Part shown: positions 8,271 through 19,240 of the stretch, piece after piece
Layout of the letters: each line of letters opens with the position of its first letter
How positions within the stretch are numbered: position 1 is the stretch's first letter
Source: DATBLE01 sp050258035
Lineage (GTDB): Bacteria; Actinomycetota; Thermoleophilia; Gaiellales; Gaiellaceae
Reading direction: 5' to 3'
Length of the DNA: 64,000 nt
Assembly (NCBI GenBank): GCA_050258035.1
Contig: JBLMYA010000039.1
Location: forward strand, 1-64,000
Made by a program: the position numbers and the translations under genes
The notes under the pieces: generated by a model
The model's database searches: none
What the model saw: only the letters and a program-made list of their open reading frames with translations
What the model was told of the DNA's origin: nothing

Positions 8271-9437
8271 ATGGCGTTCGCACCGCTCGCCGGCGTCCGC
8301 GTCGTCGACGTCACCACCTCGTACGCCGGCCCGACGTGCACGCAGCTGCTCGGTGCGCTGGGCGCCGACGTGATCAAGGTCGAGCCGCCGACGGGCGACG
8401 AGGCACGGTGGTGGGGACCGCCCTTCGCGGGCGACCTCGGCACGCTGTTCGTCGCGGCCAATTCCGGGAAGCGGTCGGTGGCGCTCGACCTCCGGCGCGG
8501 CACCGACGTCCTCCTCCGGCTGATCGACGGCGCCGACGTCTTCGTCCAGAGCCTCCGCCCCGGGCTGGCGGACGAGCTCGGCCTCGGCGCAGAGGCGCTG
8601 CGAGCGCGCGAGCCGGAGCTGGTCCACTGCACGATCTCTTCGTACGGTCGGACCGGCCCGAAGCGGTCGCTCCCCGGCTACGACCCGCTGCTCCAGGCCG
8701 CGGCGGGTCTGATCAGCGTCACCGGCGAGCCGGGCGGGCGCGGCGTCCGCGTGGGCGTGTCGCTGATCGACCACGCGACCGGGATGTATGCGGCGTTCGC
8801 GATCCTCGCCGCGCTGCACGCGGGCGGCGGCTGCACACTGGACGTCTCGCTCTGGGAGACGGCTCTCTCGTTCGTCTCGTACCACCTGATCGGCAACATC
8901 GAGACCGGCGCGGTGCCGACGCCGCAGGGAACCGCCTTCCACGCGATCGCGCCCTACCAGGTGTTCGCCGCCGCCGACGGGGGCCTGATGGTCACCGCGG
9001 CGAACGACGGGCTCTTCCGCAGGCTCGCCGAGGCAATCGGCCTGCCAGAGCTCGCCGACGACCCGCGCTTCAGGACGAACCCGGACCGGGTGACGAACCG
9101 GGCGGCGCTGGTGGACGCCCTCGCGCCCAGGCTCGTCGCCGAGACGCGCAGCGTCTGGCTCGAGCGCCTTGCCGCCGCGGGAGTCCCGGCGGCTCCGGTG
9201 CAGGACATCGGCGAGGTGGCCGCCGATCCGCAGACCGACGCGGTCGGCATCGTCCGGCGGCTCGGCTCGTACCTCACCCTCGGCCCGGCCTTCTCGGCCG
9301 ACGGCGAACGGCCCGAGTACCGGTCACCGCCGCCGCCGCTCGGAGCGCACACGGCCGAGGTACTGTCCGAGGCAGGCTACTCCGCGGCAGAGATCGACGA
9401 GCTCGCGGCGGGCGGCGTGATCCGAGTCGGCTCGTAG
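8271..9437 (+). CDS. CaiB/BaiF family (class III) CoA transferase
   Basis: Transfers CoA between acyl groups. The start LAGVRVVDVTTSYAGPTCTQ and the following GADVIKVEPPTGD are the family N terminus. The catalytic aspartate is expected in LDVSLWETALSF near residue 188, matching the conserved DxS/L...E context of formyl-CoA transferase. The middle domain and the return of the chain (RFRTNPDRVTNRAALV) complete the interlocked fold. It is 388 aa, full length. The ATG follows the cyclase stop directly. The acyl substrate is unknown; options include carnitine, succinate-type and alpha-methylacyl-CoA. Confidence 0.85.
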   Translation: MAFAPLAGVRVVDVTTSYAGPTCTQLLGALGADVIKVEPPTGDEARWWGPPFAGDLGTLFVAANSGKRSVALDLRRGTDVLLRLIDGADVFVQSLRPGLADELGLGAEALRAREPELVHCTISSYGRTGPKRSLPGYDPLLQAAAGLISVTGEPGGRGVRVGVSLIDHATGMYAAFAILAALHAGGGCTLDVSLWETALSFVSYHLIGNIETGAVPTPQGTAFHAIAPYQVFAAADGGLMVTAANDGLFRRLAEAIGLPELADDPRFRTNPDRVTNRAALVDALAPRLVAETRSVWLERLAAAGVPAAPVQDIGEVAADPQTDAVGIVRRLGSYLTLGPAFSADGERPEYRSPPPPLGAHTAEVLSEAGYSAAEIDELAAGGVIRVGS

Positions 9438-9483
9438 CGCCGCACCTGCTCGTGCATGGCTCTGGCGTCAACGACCCGCTTCG

Positions 9484-9508
9484 GGGTCCGACCGCTGTGG
9501 GCGGACCC
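9484..9508. terminator. Hairpin between convergent genes
   Basis: GGGTCCG (9484-9490) and CGGACCC (9502-9508) form a 7-bp stem with an 11-base loop in the 93-bp gap where the CoA transferase and the BMP lipoprotein gene converge. No T-run follows in either direction. It could terminate both transcripts. Confidence 0.4.
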
Positions 9509-9530
9509 AGGATGCTCGTTCAGGACACGG

Positions 9531-10574
9531 CTAGGAGGCGCCGATCTTCGTCGGCGGGACGATCGTCCCGGCGATGATCTCGGACCGGACCTTGTCGACC
9601 GCCTCGACCTCGCTCCTCGGCACCTTGGGGCTGAACTTGCCGAGCCCGACCCCGCCCTTGTCGAGGCCGTAGACGGCGTCGCCGCCGTGGAACCTGTCCT
9701 TCGCCACGTCCTCGCTCGCGAGGAAGACCGCCTGGTCGACGCGCTTGGTCGCGCTCGTCAGGATGTGTGGGCCGAGGAACGACTGGTCGGCATCGACGCC
9801 GATCCCCCAGATGCCGGCCTGCTTGGCGGCATCGAGGGCGCCGAGACCGCACCCGCCGGCGACGGCGAACACGGCGATCGCACCGGCGCTGATCTGGTTC
9901 TGAGCGAGCGCCTTGCACTTCGCCTGGTCGGTGAAGTCCTGCGAGTACGCGTTGACGACCTTGATCGCCGGATCGGCTGCCTTCCCGCCCGCCTGGTAGC
10001 CGGCGATGAATCGGTCGACCGGCGGCTGCTTCTCGCCGCCGACCGAGCCGATCACGTCACGGCCCGGGAGTCGCTTCGCCTCGAGCCCGGCCAGGTAGCC
10101 GGCGAGATAACCGACTTGTTCCTCGTGGAAGAGCAGGCCGAGGACGTTCGGCGGCGACCCGGGCAAGTCCTTGTTCGACACGTCGACGATCGCGAAGTGC
10201 GTGTGCGGGAAGCGCTTTGCAGCCGCCCCCATCGCCGCGATCTCGGTGTAGCCGACGCCTACGACGAGGTCGTATCCGCGGCGGGCGAACGAGGCGAGGT
10301 TCGGGATGTAGTCGGCCGGTGACTTGGACTCGGCGACCTGGATCTGGGCGCCGAGCTCCCGCTGCGCCTGCTTCAGCCCCTTGTACGCGAGCGCGTTGAA
10401 GCCTCGGTCGTTCAGGCCGCCGATGTCCGTGACCATGCCGATTCGGAGCGGCCTCTGCCCGCCCGTGGTCGTCGCCTCGGTCGTGGCAGCGCTCTTCCCG
10501 CCGCCGCCGCACCCGGCCGCGACCGCGGCGACCGCCGTCGCAAGCACCGCCAGCCCTGCCGCCTTTGCCTTCAT
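9531..10574 (-). CDS. BMP family (PnrA/Med-like) substrate-binding lipoprotein
   Basis: Extracytoplasmic solute-binding lipoprotein of the basic membrane protein family, usually binding nucleosides for an ABC importer. The N terminus is a lipoprotein signal: a hydrophobic run ending AVAAVAAGC, with the lipidated Cys at residue 22, then a Gly/Ser/Thr-rich linker. The mature domain starts LRIGMVTDIGGLNDRGFN, the family signature, and contains DLVVGVGYTEIAAMG and ALAQNQISAGAIAVFAVAGG. It is 347 aa. No permease or ATPase lies beside it, so the partner transporter must be elsewhere. Divergent from the Nudix-fold regulator with only 26 bp between the starts. Confidence 0.88.
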   Translation of the reverse strand: MKAKAAGLAVLATAVAAVAAGCGGGGKSAATTEATTTGGQRPLRIGMVTDIGGLNDRGFNALAYKGLKQAQRELGAQIQVAESKSPADYIPNLASFARRGYDLVVGVGYTEIAAMGAAAKRFPHTHFAIVDVSNKDLPGSPPNVLGLLFHEEQVGYLAGYLAGLEAKRLPGRDVIGSVGGEKQPPVDRFIAGYQAGGKAADPAIKVVNAYSQDFTDQAKCKALAQNQISAGAIAVFAVAGGCGLGALDAAKQAGIWGIGVDADQSFLGPHILTSATKRVDQAVFLASEDVAKDRFHGGDAVYGLDKGGVGLGKFSPKVPRSEVEAVDKVRSEIIAGTIVPPTKIGAS

Positions 10575-10600
10575 CTCGAGCCTTTCGCTAGTTTACGACT

Positions 10601-11281
10601 GTGAATCGAAAACCTCGGCGAGAGCCTACCACGCACGCGCACGAGACGGTCGCGGTCGTGCTCCAGGTCCGAGAGGGGACCCTGCAGGTGCTCCTGTGGC
10701 AACGCGCTCTTCCTCCCTTCGCCGGCCGGTGGGCGCTCCCCGGCGGCGTCCTCGGCGACGAGTCGCTCGAGCGGTCGATCCGCCGGCACCTGGCCGCCAA
10801 GGTCGATGTCCGCGAGCTTTCCCACCTGGAGCAGCTGGAAACGCGGGCCGAGCCGCGGAGCAGGCGCGTCACCACCGCCTACCTCGGCCTCGTCCGCGCA
10901 GGCCTCGATCCGGCCGCTCCGGCCGACACGGCCTGGCACCCGGTCGACGGGCTACCACGGACGGCCTTCGACCACGGCGCCTTCGCACTCGCAGGCCGGG
11001 AACGCCTGCGCGCAAAGCTCTCCTACACGAACCTCGGGTTCGCGCTCGCCCCCCAGACCTTCGCGATCTCGGAGCTGCGCGATCTCTACGCCGCGGCGCT
11101 CGGCCACGAGGTTTCCGCGACCAACCTCCAGCGGGTGCTCGTGCGGCGCGGAGTGCTGTCGCCGACGGGCGAGCGGCGCCCGCCGGGGCGGGCCGGGGGA
11201 CGTCCGGCCGAGGTCTTCCGCTTCCGGTCGGCCGACCTGGAGATCACCGACCAGTTCGCCGTGCTGCGCCCGCCGCGCTGA
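10601..11281 (+). CDS. NrtR-like transcription regulator with degenerate Nudix domain
   Basis: N-terminal Nudix fold (about residues 12-145) plus a C-terminal winged-helix segment (about 150-226: LSYTNLGFALAPQTFAISEL and TNLQRVLVRRGVLSPTGERR). This is the layout of NrtR, which senses ADP-ribose or related NAD metabolites and represses NAD-salvage genes. The Nudix box, here GGVLGDESLERSIRRHLAAK, has lost the REUxEE glutamates (RRHLAAK instead), so it should bind but not hydrolyse its ligand. GTG start at 10601. Divergent from the BMP lipoprotein gene; the shared 26-bp gap could hold its operator, but I cannot name one. If the target is that gene, a nucleoside or NAD-precursor uptake role would follow. 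Confidence 0.75.
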   Translation: MNRKPRREPTTHAHETVAVVLQVREGTLQVLLWQRALPPFAGRWALPGGVLGDESLERSIRRHLAAKVDVRELSHLEQLETRAEPRSRRVTTAYLGLVRAGLDPAAPADTAWHPVDGLPRTAFDHGAFALAGRERLRAKLSYTNLGFALAPQTFAISELRDLYAAALGHEVSATNLQRVLVRRGVLSPTGERRPPGRAGGRPAEVFRFRSADLEITDQFAVLRPPR

Positions 11282-11292
11282 GAGCCCGTCGC

Positions 11293-11306
11293 GCCCCGTC
11301 CGGGGC
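11293..11306. terminator. Short GC hairpin between convergent genes
   Basis: GCCCC-GTCC-GGGGC, a 5-bp stem with a 4-base loop, in the 44-bp gap between the NrtR-like gene and the flavodoxin gene. It is weak, with no T-run; it is listed because it is the only candidate terminator between the two stops. Confidence 0.3.
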
Positions 11307-11325
11307 ACGAGCCGGCTAGACGAAG

Positions 11326-11826
11326 TCAGGCGGCGACCGGAAGCGACAGGAACCGCTCCGCGACCTCGTCCGCCCACGCGGCGATCGCGTCCCAGTCGCG
11401 GATGTCGACAGAGGGCATGCGGTTGAGCGGGAAGTGCAGCTTCCTCGGATCGATCGCGCCGCCGAAGACCGCCGAGGCGATCGGCTCGAACGGCAGCTTG
11501 TCGACCGCCTTGCGGAACTGCTTCTCGGATCCGGCGCGATGCTCCGGGACCTCGTCGGTCGGACCGAGCGCGAACACGGCAACCGGCAGCCCGCCGAGGT
11601 CGTCTGCGAAGTGGCGGACGAACCCTCGGGCATCGCGGTGCCAGCGCCCCATGTAGAGGCCGCCGCCGAGGACCACGCCGACGTACTCGTCGAGGTGGTG
11701 GACCTCGACGGCCGGCCGGAGCACGACCCGCAACGTCCGCTCGCGCAGCGCCGAGGCGATCGACTCTGCCACCTCGCGGGTCGACCCGTACCTGGAGGCG
11801 TAGGCGACCAGAATCGTTCCCTTCAT
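11326..11826 (-). CDS. Flavodoxin domain protein, HemG-like
   Basis: FMN-binding flavodoxin-fold protein of 166 aa, similar to menaquinone-dependent protoporphyrinogen IX dehydrogenase (HemG). The N terminus TILVAYASRYGSTREVAESI is the phosphate-binding loop of the flavodoxin fold. VGVVLGGGLYMGRWH and the later KQFRKAVDKLPFEP and FGGAIDPRKLHFP segments match the HemG-like group annotated in actinobacteria as 'flavodoxin domain-containing protein'. Physiological partners are unknown, and no haem genes are adjacent. The 131-bp upstream gap to glgX would hold its promoter. Whether it acts on protoporphyrinogen is not shown. Confidence 0.75.
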   Translation of the reverse strand: MKGTILVAYASRYGSTREVAESIASALRERTLRVVLRPAVEVHHLDEYVGVVLGGGLYMGRWHRDARGFVRHFADDLGGLPVAVFALGPTDEVPEHRAGSEKQFRKAVDKLPFEPIASAVFGGAIDPRKLHFPLNRMPSVDIRDWDAIAAWADEVAERFLSLPVAA

Positions 11827-11957
11827 CTCGACTCCTTTCGTCCGATCTCAGGGTGCCGAGGAATCGGCGCCGAGCCATCGGGGTCGGTACGCAAGCGCAC
11901 TACCGAGGAAGTACGGACGTACGGCCCTCTGCCGACAGAGCCACCGGAAAGCGGGGC
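11827..11957. other. Gap between glgX and the HemG-like gene
   Basis: 131 bp without a gene, lying upstream of the HemG-like gene and downstream of glgX, both on the minus strand. It contains a small inverted repeat, GTACG-ga-CGTAC, at 11911-11922. No hairpin terminator for glgX is evident. It may hold the HemG-like promoter; I cannot assign -10/-35 boxes. Confidence 0.25.
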
Positions 11958-14062
<2,105 letters not shown>

Positions 14063-14066
<4 letters not shown>

Positions 14067-15553
14067 GGTGTCAGCGTCACCGTCTTCTGGTCGAAGTCGG
14101 CGACGAGCCTCGCGTCGCCGCGCCGCATCGTCAGCCTCCCGCCCTCGACCTCCGTCAGCACCTCGCGCGGGAGCCTACGTCGCAGCGAGAGCAGCCTGCG
14201 GTAGTGCTCGCGCACGCCCGGTTGCTCCCGGCGCGAGAGCCGCGAGCGCCGAAAGGTGTCCTCGGACTCGGGGTCCGGGACCTCACCCGAGAAGCCGCTG
14301 TACGCGGCGAACTCGCGCCTCCGCCCTTCGCGGGTGGCCTCGGCGATCTCGGGATCCACGTGGTCGGTGAAGAACTGGAAGGGGCTGCGCTCTCCGTACT
14401 CCTCGCCCATGAACAGGAGCGGGGTCTGCGCCGAGAAGAGCACGACGGACGACGCGACGTGGAGCAGATCCGGAGCCAGCCGGTCGCCCAGGGCTCGATT
14501 GCCGACCTGGTCGTGGTTCTGCGCACAGACGACCTGACCCTGCGGCGGACGGCGCCCGAGCCGCCGGACGACGTCGTCGAGCGACCCGTAGTCGGCGTAG
14601 CACCCCTCGCGCTCGCCGGTCAGGAGCGCGTGGAGCGCATGGTGGAGGCCGTCGTCCCACTGCGCGTCGTGCCCCCAGGCCGCCGGACGCTCGTCCCCGG
14701 GGAAGGTCTCGGCGACGACGAGCGCCCTCGGCGACGCCGCGTGCACGCGGTCGGCGAGCTCCGCCAGCACGTGGCGCGGAGAATCGTCGCGCATCGCATG
14801 GACCGCGTCCAGGCGCAGCCCGTCGATCCCGTACTCGTCCGTCCACATCAACGCGTTCTGGATCGCCCACTCGCGGACGCCGGCCTGTCCGAAGTCGAGG
14901 CCGTCGCCCCAGAACGTCTCGATGCCCGAATCGAGGTACGGGCCGTACGCGGTCAGCGCCGCCGCGCCCGGCCCGATGTGGTTGTAGACCACGTCCAGGA
15001 TCACGCCGAGCCCTTCCGCGTGCGCTGCTCCGACCAGCCGCCCGAGGCCGTCGGGGCCGCCGTACGCTGGATGCGGAGCGCCGATGTAGACCCCGTCGTA
15101 TCCCCAGCCGCGGCTGCCTGGGAAGGTGCCGACCGGCATCAGCTCGATCGCGGTGACGCCGAGCTCCCGCAGCTCGGCCAGGTGCGGAACGACGCCGTCG
15201 AATGTGCCGGCATCCGAGAACGCGCCGACGTGGAGCTCGTAGACCACGAGCTCGTCGAGGCGCAGGCCGAGCCGCGGAGCGCACGGGACGTCGACCACCG
15301 CCGAGGGCCCGAGCAGACCGTCCGGCTGGGAGCGCGAACACGGGTCGGGCAGTTGCGACGATCCGTCGAGCACGAAGCGGTACAGGTCGCCCGGGGCGGC
15401 CCGGAGCGTCGCCGCGAAGAAGCCGTCCTCCTCGAGCGCGAGATCGCGCGCCTCGCCGCCGAGCCGCACGGCCACGCTCCGGGCGCGCGGCGCCCACACC
15501 CGGAACTCGACCGTTCCGTCCGAACGCGGGATTGCGCCGAGCCGTCCGGTCAC
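14063..15553 (-). CDS. treZ: Malto-oligosyltrehalose trehalohydrolase TreZ
   Basis: GH13 enzyme that releases trehalose from maltooligosyl-trehalose. N-terminal E-set domain (about 1-95: GTVEFRVWAPRARSVAVRLG), then the barrel. IDGLRLDAVHAMRDDS carries the nucleophile, ALVVAETFPGDE the acid/base Glu and CAQNHDQVGNRALGDRL the third carboxylate context typical of TreZ. FMGEEYGERSPFQFFTDH is also characteristic. 496 aa, shorter than the usual 560-600. GTG start; its first bases overlap the stop of a 41-codon frame upstream (GTGA), and its own stop overlaps the glgX start. Its partner synthase TreY is not in the window, so its substrate must be made elsewhere or this copy has another role. Confidence 0.9.
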
Positions 15554-15675
15554 GCCGCCAGCGGCTCGCCGCTCCGCGAGCCGGAAGCGAGGGAGACGGC
15601 CGGCACGGGCCGAAGCGCCCGCTCGACCTCGCTACCCCAGACGAGACGGAAGAGCCGGGCGGAGAGACGCACCAT
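15550..15675 (-). CDS. Possible 41-residue ORF coupled to treZ (or transporter remnant)
   Basis: Between glgB and treZ a short frame starts at ATG 15675, 24 bases past the glgB stop, and ends in a TGA that overlaps the treZ GTG (GTGA), the same coupling seen at the other joints of this cluster. The product starts MVRLSARLFRLVWGSEVERA and ends in a Ser/Gly/Pro/Ala tail. The N-terminal LFRLVWG...ALRP...AVSLA resembles my memory of the start of MFS transporters in related bacteria, so it may be a truncated remnant. It has no domain I can name. Function unknown; it may act only as a translational bridge. Confidence 0.35.
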   Translation of the reverse strand: MVRLSARLFRLVWGSEVERALRPVPAVSLASGSRSGEPLAA

Positions 15676-15698
15676 TGCGAGCGGGCCGCCGATTGCGT

Positions 15699-17912
15699 CT
15701 AGGTCGGCACGAGCCAGAGCACGGCCAGCGGCGGCAGGGTGAGCTCCGCGGAGTAGGGCTGGTCGTGCCACGGCCTCGCCTCGGCGGTGATCGGCTCCGC
15801 ATTGGCGATGCCGCCGCCGCCGTACCGCGTCCCGTCCGTGTTGATCAGCTCCCGCCACCGGCCGTCCCGGGGAAGTCCGATGCGATACCCGGGTCGGGGG
15901 ACCGGCGAGAAGTTGCACGCGCAGACCAGGACCCGCCTGCCGCCGGCTGCGAAGCGGACGAAGACGATGACGTTCGAGTCGGCGTCGTTGGCCTCGAGCC
16001 AGCGGAACCCCTCGGGGTCGAAGTCGATCTCCCAGAGCGCGGGCTCGTCGCGGTAGCGGAAGTTGAGGTCGCGGACGAGCTCCTGGATGCCGGCGTGCTC
16101 GGGCTGCTCGAGCAGGTGCCAGTCGATCGAATCGTCCGAGCGCCACTCCCGCACCTGGCCGAGCTCGCCACCCATGAACAGGAGCTTCTTGCCCGGGTGC
16201 GCCCACATGTAGCCGTAGAGCGCACGCAGGTTGGCACGCTTCTGCCACGGGTCGCCCGGCATCTTCGCGAGCAGCGACCCCTTGCCGTGGACGACCTCGT
16301 CGTGCGAGAGCGGCAGGACGAAGTTCTCCGAGAAGGCGTAGACCATGCTGAAGGTCAGCTGGCCGTGGTGGTAGCGGCGGTGGACGGGCTCATGCGCGAA
16401 GTAGACGAGCGTGTCGTGCATCCAGCCCATGTTCCACTTCAGGCCGAAACCCAGCCCGCCGTGGTCGACCGGACGCGAGACGCCGGGCCACGCGGTCGAC
16501 TCCTCGGCGATCATCAGGACGCCCGCCTCGCGCCCGTGCGCGACCGTGTTCAGCTCTCTCAGGAACTCGATCGCATCGAGATCCTCGTTGCCGCCGTGCA
16601 CGTTCGGAACCCATTCGCCCTCCTTGCGCGAGTAATCGAGGTAGAGCATCGAGGCGACCGCGTCGACGCGTAGGCCGTCCGCGTGGTAGTCGCGCAGCCA
16701 GAAGAGCGCGCTCGCGAGCAGGAAGTTGCGCACCTCGTTCCGGCCGTAGTTGAAGACGAGCGTCCCCCAATCCGGGTGCTCGCCGCGGCGCGGATCCTCG
16801 TGCTCGTACAGCGCGGTGCCGTCGAAGCGCGCCAGCGCCCAGTCGTCCTTCGGGAAGTGGGCCGGCACCCAGTCGAGGATCACGCCGATCCCCGCCTCGT
16901 GCATCGTGTCGACGAAGGCGCGGAAGTCGTCGGGCGACCCGAACCGGGAGGTCGGGGCGAAGTAGCCCGTGACCTGGTAGCCCCACGACGGCGCGTACGG
17001 GTGCTCCATCACCGGCAGGAGCTCCACGTGGGTGAAGCCCAGGTCGGTGACGTACTCGGCGAGCTCCGCGGCCAGCTCGGCGTAGGTCAGGGGCAAGGTG
17101 CCCTCCACCGGGTTCAGGCGCCACGAGCCCAAGTGCACCTCGTAGATGCTCAGCGGACGTGCGAACGTGTCCCCTGCCCGGCGCTGCTCGATCCAGTCGC
17201 CGTCACCCCACTCGTGGCGCGACTCGAAGACGACGGAGGCGTTCCGCGGCGGCACCTCGGTCGCGAAGGCCAGCGGGTCTGCCTTCAGCCGGAGAGACCC
17301 GGAGCGCGTCCGAATCTCGAACTTGTACCGGGAGTGCGCGGGCATCTCCGGCACGAACAGTTCCCAGATCCCGGAGGCGCCGAGCGAGCGCATCGGGTGG
17401 AGGCGACCGTCCCAGCCGTTGAAATCGCCGACCACGCTCACCGAGGCGGCGTTCGGCGCCCAGACCGAGAAGGCCACGCCCGCCACGCCGTTCTCGACTC
17501 GCGGCTGGGCCCCGACACGGGCGTAGAGCTCCTCGTGCCGCCCCTCGGCGGCGAGGTGGACGTCCAGCTCGCCGACGGTCGGCAGGAACGCGTAGGGGTC
17601 GTGGACGACGTACGAGTCTCCGGCCGGGTACCGCACCTCGAGCTCGTAGGCGAGCGGCAGCTCGGCACCCTCGACCGTCCCCTCGAAGAGGCCGTCCGCC
17701 TGCACCCGGTCGAGCTCCAGCCCCATCGGAAGGACGCGGATCGACTCCGCGTCCGGGCGGTAGGCGCGGATGAGGACGCCGCCCGCCGCGGGATGGGCGC
17801 CGAGGTAGGCGTGCGGGTCGGCGAGCTCGTACGGGGCGGGCCTCTCTGCGGTTCGCGCGGGCAAAGCCTGTGCGCGCGCATCGGAAGCTTGGGGCCGAGG
17901 TTGCCGGATCAC
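15699..17912 (-). CDS. glgB: 1,4-alpha-glucan branching enzyme GlgB
   Basis: GH13 enzyme that cuts alpha-1,4 chains and rejoins them as alpha-1,6 branches. 737 aa with the two-part N terminus of actinobacterial GlgB (an extra N1 beta domain, about 30-130, then CBM48, about 135-240). The barrel shows DWVPAHFPKDDWALARFDG, DGLRVDAVASMLYLDYSR (nucleophile), LMIAEESTAWPGVS (acid/base Glu) and LPLSHDEVVHGKGSLL (third Asp). GTG start at 17912 overlaps the mak stop (GTGA). In the GlgE pathway it branches the linear glucan built by GlgE. Confidence 0.93.
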   Translation of the reverse strand: MIRQPRPQASDARAQALPARTAERPAPYELADPHAYLGAHPAAGGVLIRAYRPDAESIRVLPMGLELDRVQADGLFEGTVEGAELPLAYELEVRYPAGDSYVVHDPYAFLPTVGELDVHLAAEGRHEELYARVGAQPRVENGVAGVAFSVWAPNAASVSVVGDFNGWDGRLHPMRSLGASGIWELFVPEMPAHSRYKFEIRTRSGSLRLKADPLAFATEVPPRNASVVFESRHEWGDGDWIEQRRAGDTFARPLSIYEVHLGSWRLNPVEGTLPLTYAELAAELAEYVTDLGFTHVELLPVMEHPYAPSWGYQVTGYFAPTSRFGSPDDFRAFVDTMHEAGIGVILDWVPAHFPKDDWALARFDGTALYEHEDPRRGEHPDWGTLVFNYGRNEVRNFLLASALFWLRDYHADGLRVDAVASMLYLDYSRKEGEWVPNVHGGNEDLDAIEFLRELNTVAHGREAGVLMIAEESTAWPGVSRPVDHGGLGFGLKWNMGWMHDTLVYFAHEPVHRRYHHGQLTFSMVYAFSENFVLPLSHDEVVHGKGSLLAKMPGDPWQKRANLRALYGYMWAHPGKKLLFMGGELGQVREWRSDDSIDWHLLEQPEHAGIQELVRDLNFRYRDEPALWEIDFDPEGFRWLEANDADSNVIVFVRFAAGGRRVLVCACNFSPVPRPGYRIGLPRDGRWRELINTDGTRYGGGGIANAEPITAEARPWHDQPYSAELTLPPLAVLWLVPT

Positions 17913-19240
17913 GTGGTGACCGGCTCCTCCTCGAGGATCCGCAGGATTCCGGCGACCGGGATCGGGACCCAGTCCGGGCGCATGCTGAGCTCGTACCGCA
18001 GCTCGTAGACGGCCTTCTCCAGCTCGAACACGGACAGGAGCCGCTCGAAGGCCTCGGGCCCGGGCGGGACGATGGTCGCGTCCACCGTCTGCTGGTATCC
18101 GGCCAGGAACTCGGCGCGTGCGCGCTCGCCCCAGCCCGTCGGTGCCTCCGTGCCGCGGAGGAGCTCGAGCGCGTTCGCGGCGTAGGCGAAGGAGCGGAGC
18201 ATGCCGGCGACGTCCCGCAGGGGCGAGCGCTTGCGCCGCCGCTCGGGCAACGATCGCGCCGGCTCCCCCTCGAAATCGAGGATCACCCACTCGTCCGACG
18301 GGGACAAGAGGGTCTGACCGAGGTGCAAATCGCCGTGGCAGCGGATGATCCGGCCGGCGGCGCCGGTGTGCGTGCGCTGGCGGAGCCGCTCGCGGATCTC
18401 CTCACCCCGTGCCCTGATCGGCTCGAGCGCGTCGATGTCGTCGGGAAGGTCGAGGAACACGCGCTGGATCTCCTCGTCGACCGTCGCCGTCAGCAGGCCT
18501 AGCGCCTCCAGGCTCGGCTCCTCGGCCGCGAAGTTCGGGTCGGACGGGTCGGAGGCGAGCGTCGTGTGCATCGCGCCGGTCACCTCGCCGAGGCGGCGGA
18601 GGCGCCCGAGGAAACGGTCGGGGACATCGGCCAGCTGGTCGAGCGCGAGCTCCCAGCCGTCGAGGCCGTCCGCGACGAACTCCTGGAGGATCCCGAGCGT
18701 CGATTCCGCAGGCCGTCCGTGGTACGCGTACCAGCCGTGGAGCGCGGGGACGTTCTCGAAGCCGTGCTCGCCCAGGAACCGGAGCATCTCCAGCTCCGGG
18801 TTGATCCCGGCCTCGAGGCGGCGGTAGACCTTGAGAATCAGCTGGTCGTCGAACACGACGGACGTGTTCGACTGCTCGCCCTCGATCACCCGCGGCGCGA
18901 CGAGCTCGGCGCCCAGGCCGGCGAACCCCTCGACGGCCTGGAAGAAGATCGTCCCTCCGGCACGCGTCCGCTGGGCGACCCCGGCACGTATCCGCTGCAC
19001 CAGCTCGCGGGCCACGGACGGCTCCTCGAGGCCGTCGAGCGTGTCCCCGGCGACGAGCTGGTAGGTGTCGTGGGTGCCCTCCGGAAAGCGCACCTCGACG
19101 AGCGCGATCACGGCGCCCGGGAGCTCCGCGCAGTCGACGACGGCGGCATGGGCCACCTCGCGGTCCTTCGAGCCGTACCAGCGCTGCGCCGCGATGTGCT
19201 CGACCAGGATCTCCTCGGTGAGGTCCGAAGCCTTCGTCAC
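17909..19240 (-). CDS. mak: Maltokinase (Mak/Pep2)
   Basis: ATP-dependent kinase making maltose 1-phosphate, the donor used by GlgE. 443 aa, close to known maltokinases (about 450). The aminoglycoside-phosphotransferase-like catalytic loop is visible as RIIRCHGDLHLGQTLL followed by WVILDFEGEPARSLPERR. The N terminus HIAAQRWYGSKDREV matches the maltokinase cap subdomain. GTG start at 19240 overlaps the treS stop (GTGA); its own stop overlaps glgB. In mycobacteria and Streptomyces Mak binds TreS, and the treS-mak order and overlap here fit that complex. Confidence 0.92.
   Translation of the reverse strand: MTKASDLTEEILVEHIAAQRWYGSKDREVAHAAVVDCAELPGAVIALVEVRFPEGTHDTYQLVAGDTLDGLEEPSVARELVQRIRAGVAQRTRAGGTIFFQAVEGFAGLGAELVAPRVIEGEQSNTSVVFDDQLILKVYRRLEAGINPELEMLRFLGEHGFENVPALHGWYAYHGRPAESTLGILQEFVADGLDGWELALDQLADVPDRFLGRLRRLGEVTGAMHTTLASDPSDPNFAAEEPSLEALGLLTATVDEEIQRVFLDLPDDIDALEPIRARGEEIRERLRQRTHTGAAGRIIRCHGDLHLGQTLLSPSDEWVILDFEGEPARSLPERRRKRSPLRDVAGMLRSFAYAANALELLRGTEAPTGWGERARAEFLAGYQQTVDATIVPPGPEAFERLLSVFELEKAVYELRYELSMRPDWVPIPVAGILRILEEEPVTT

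Noticed and set aside
7494..8942. Long antisense frame opposite the cyclase and CoA transferase genes
   Set aside because: No family features and low-complexity composition; the plus-strand genes have clear motifs.
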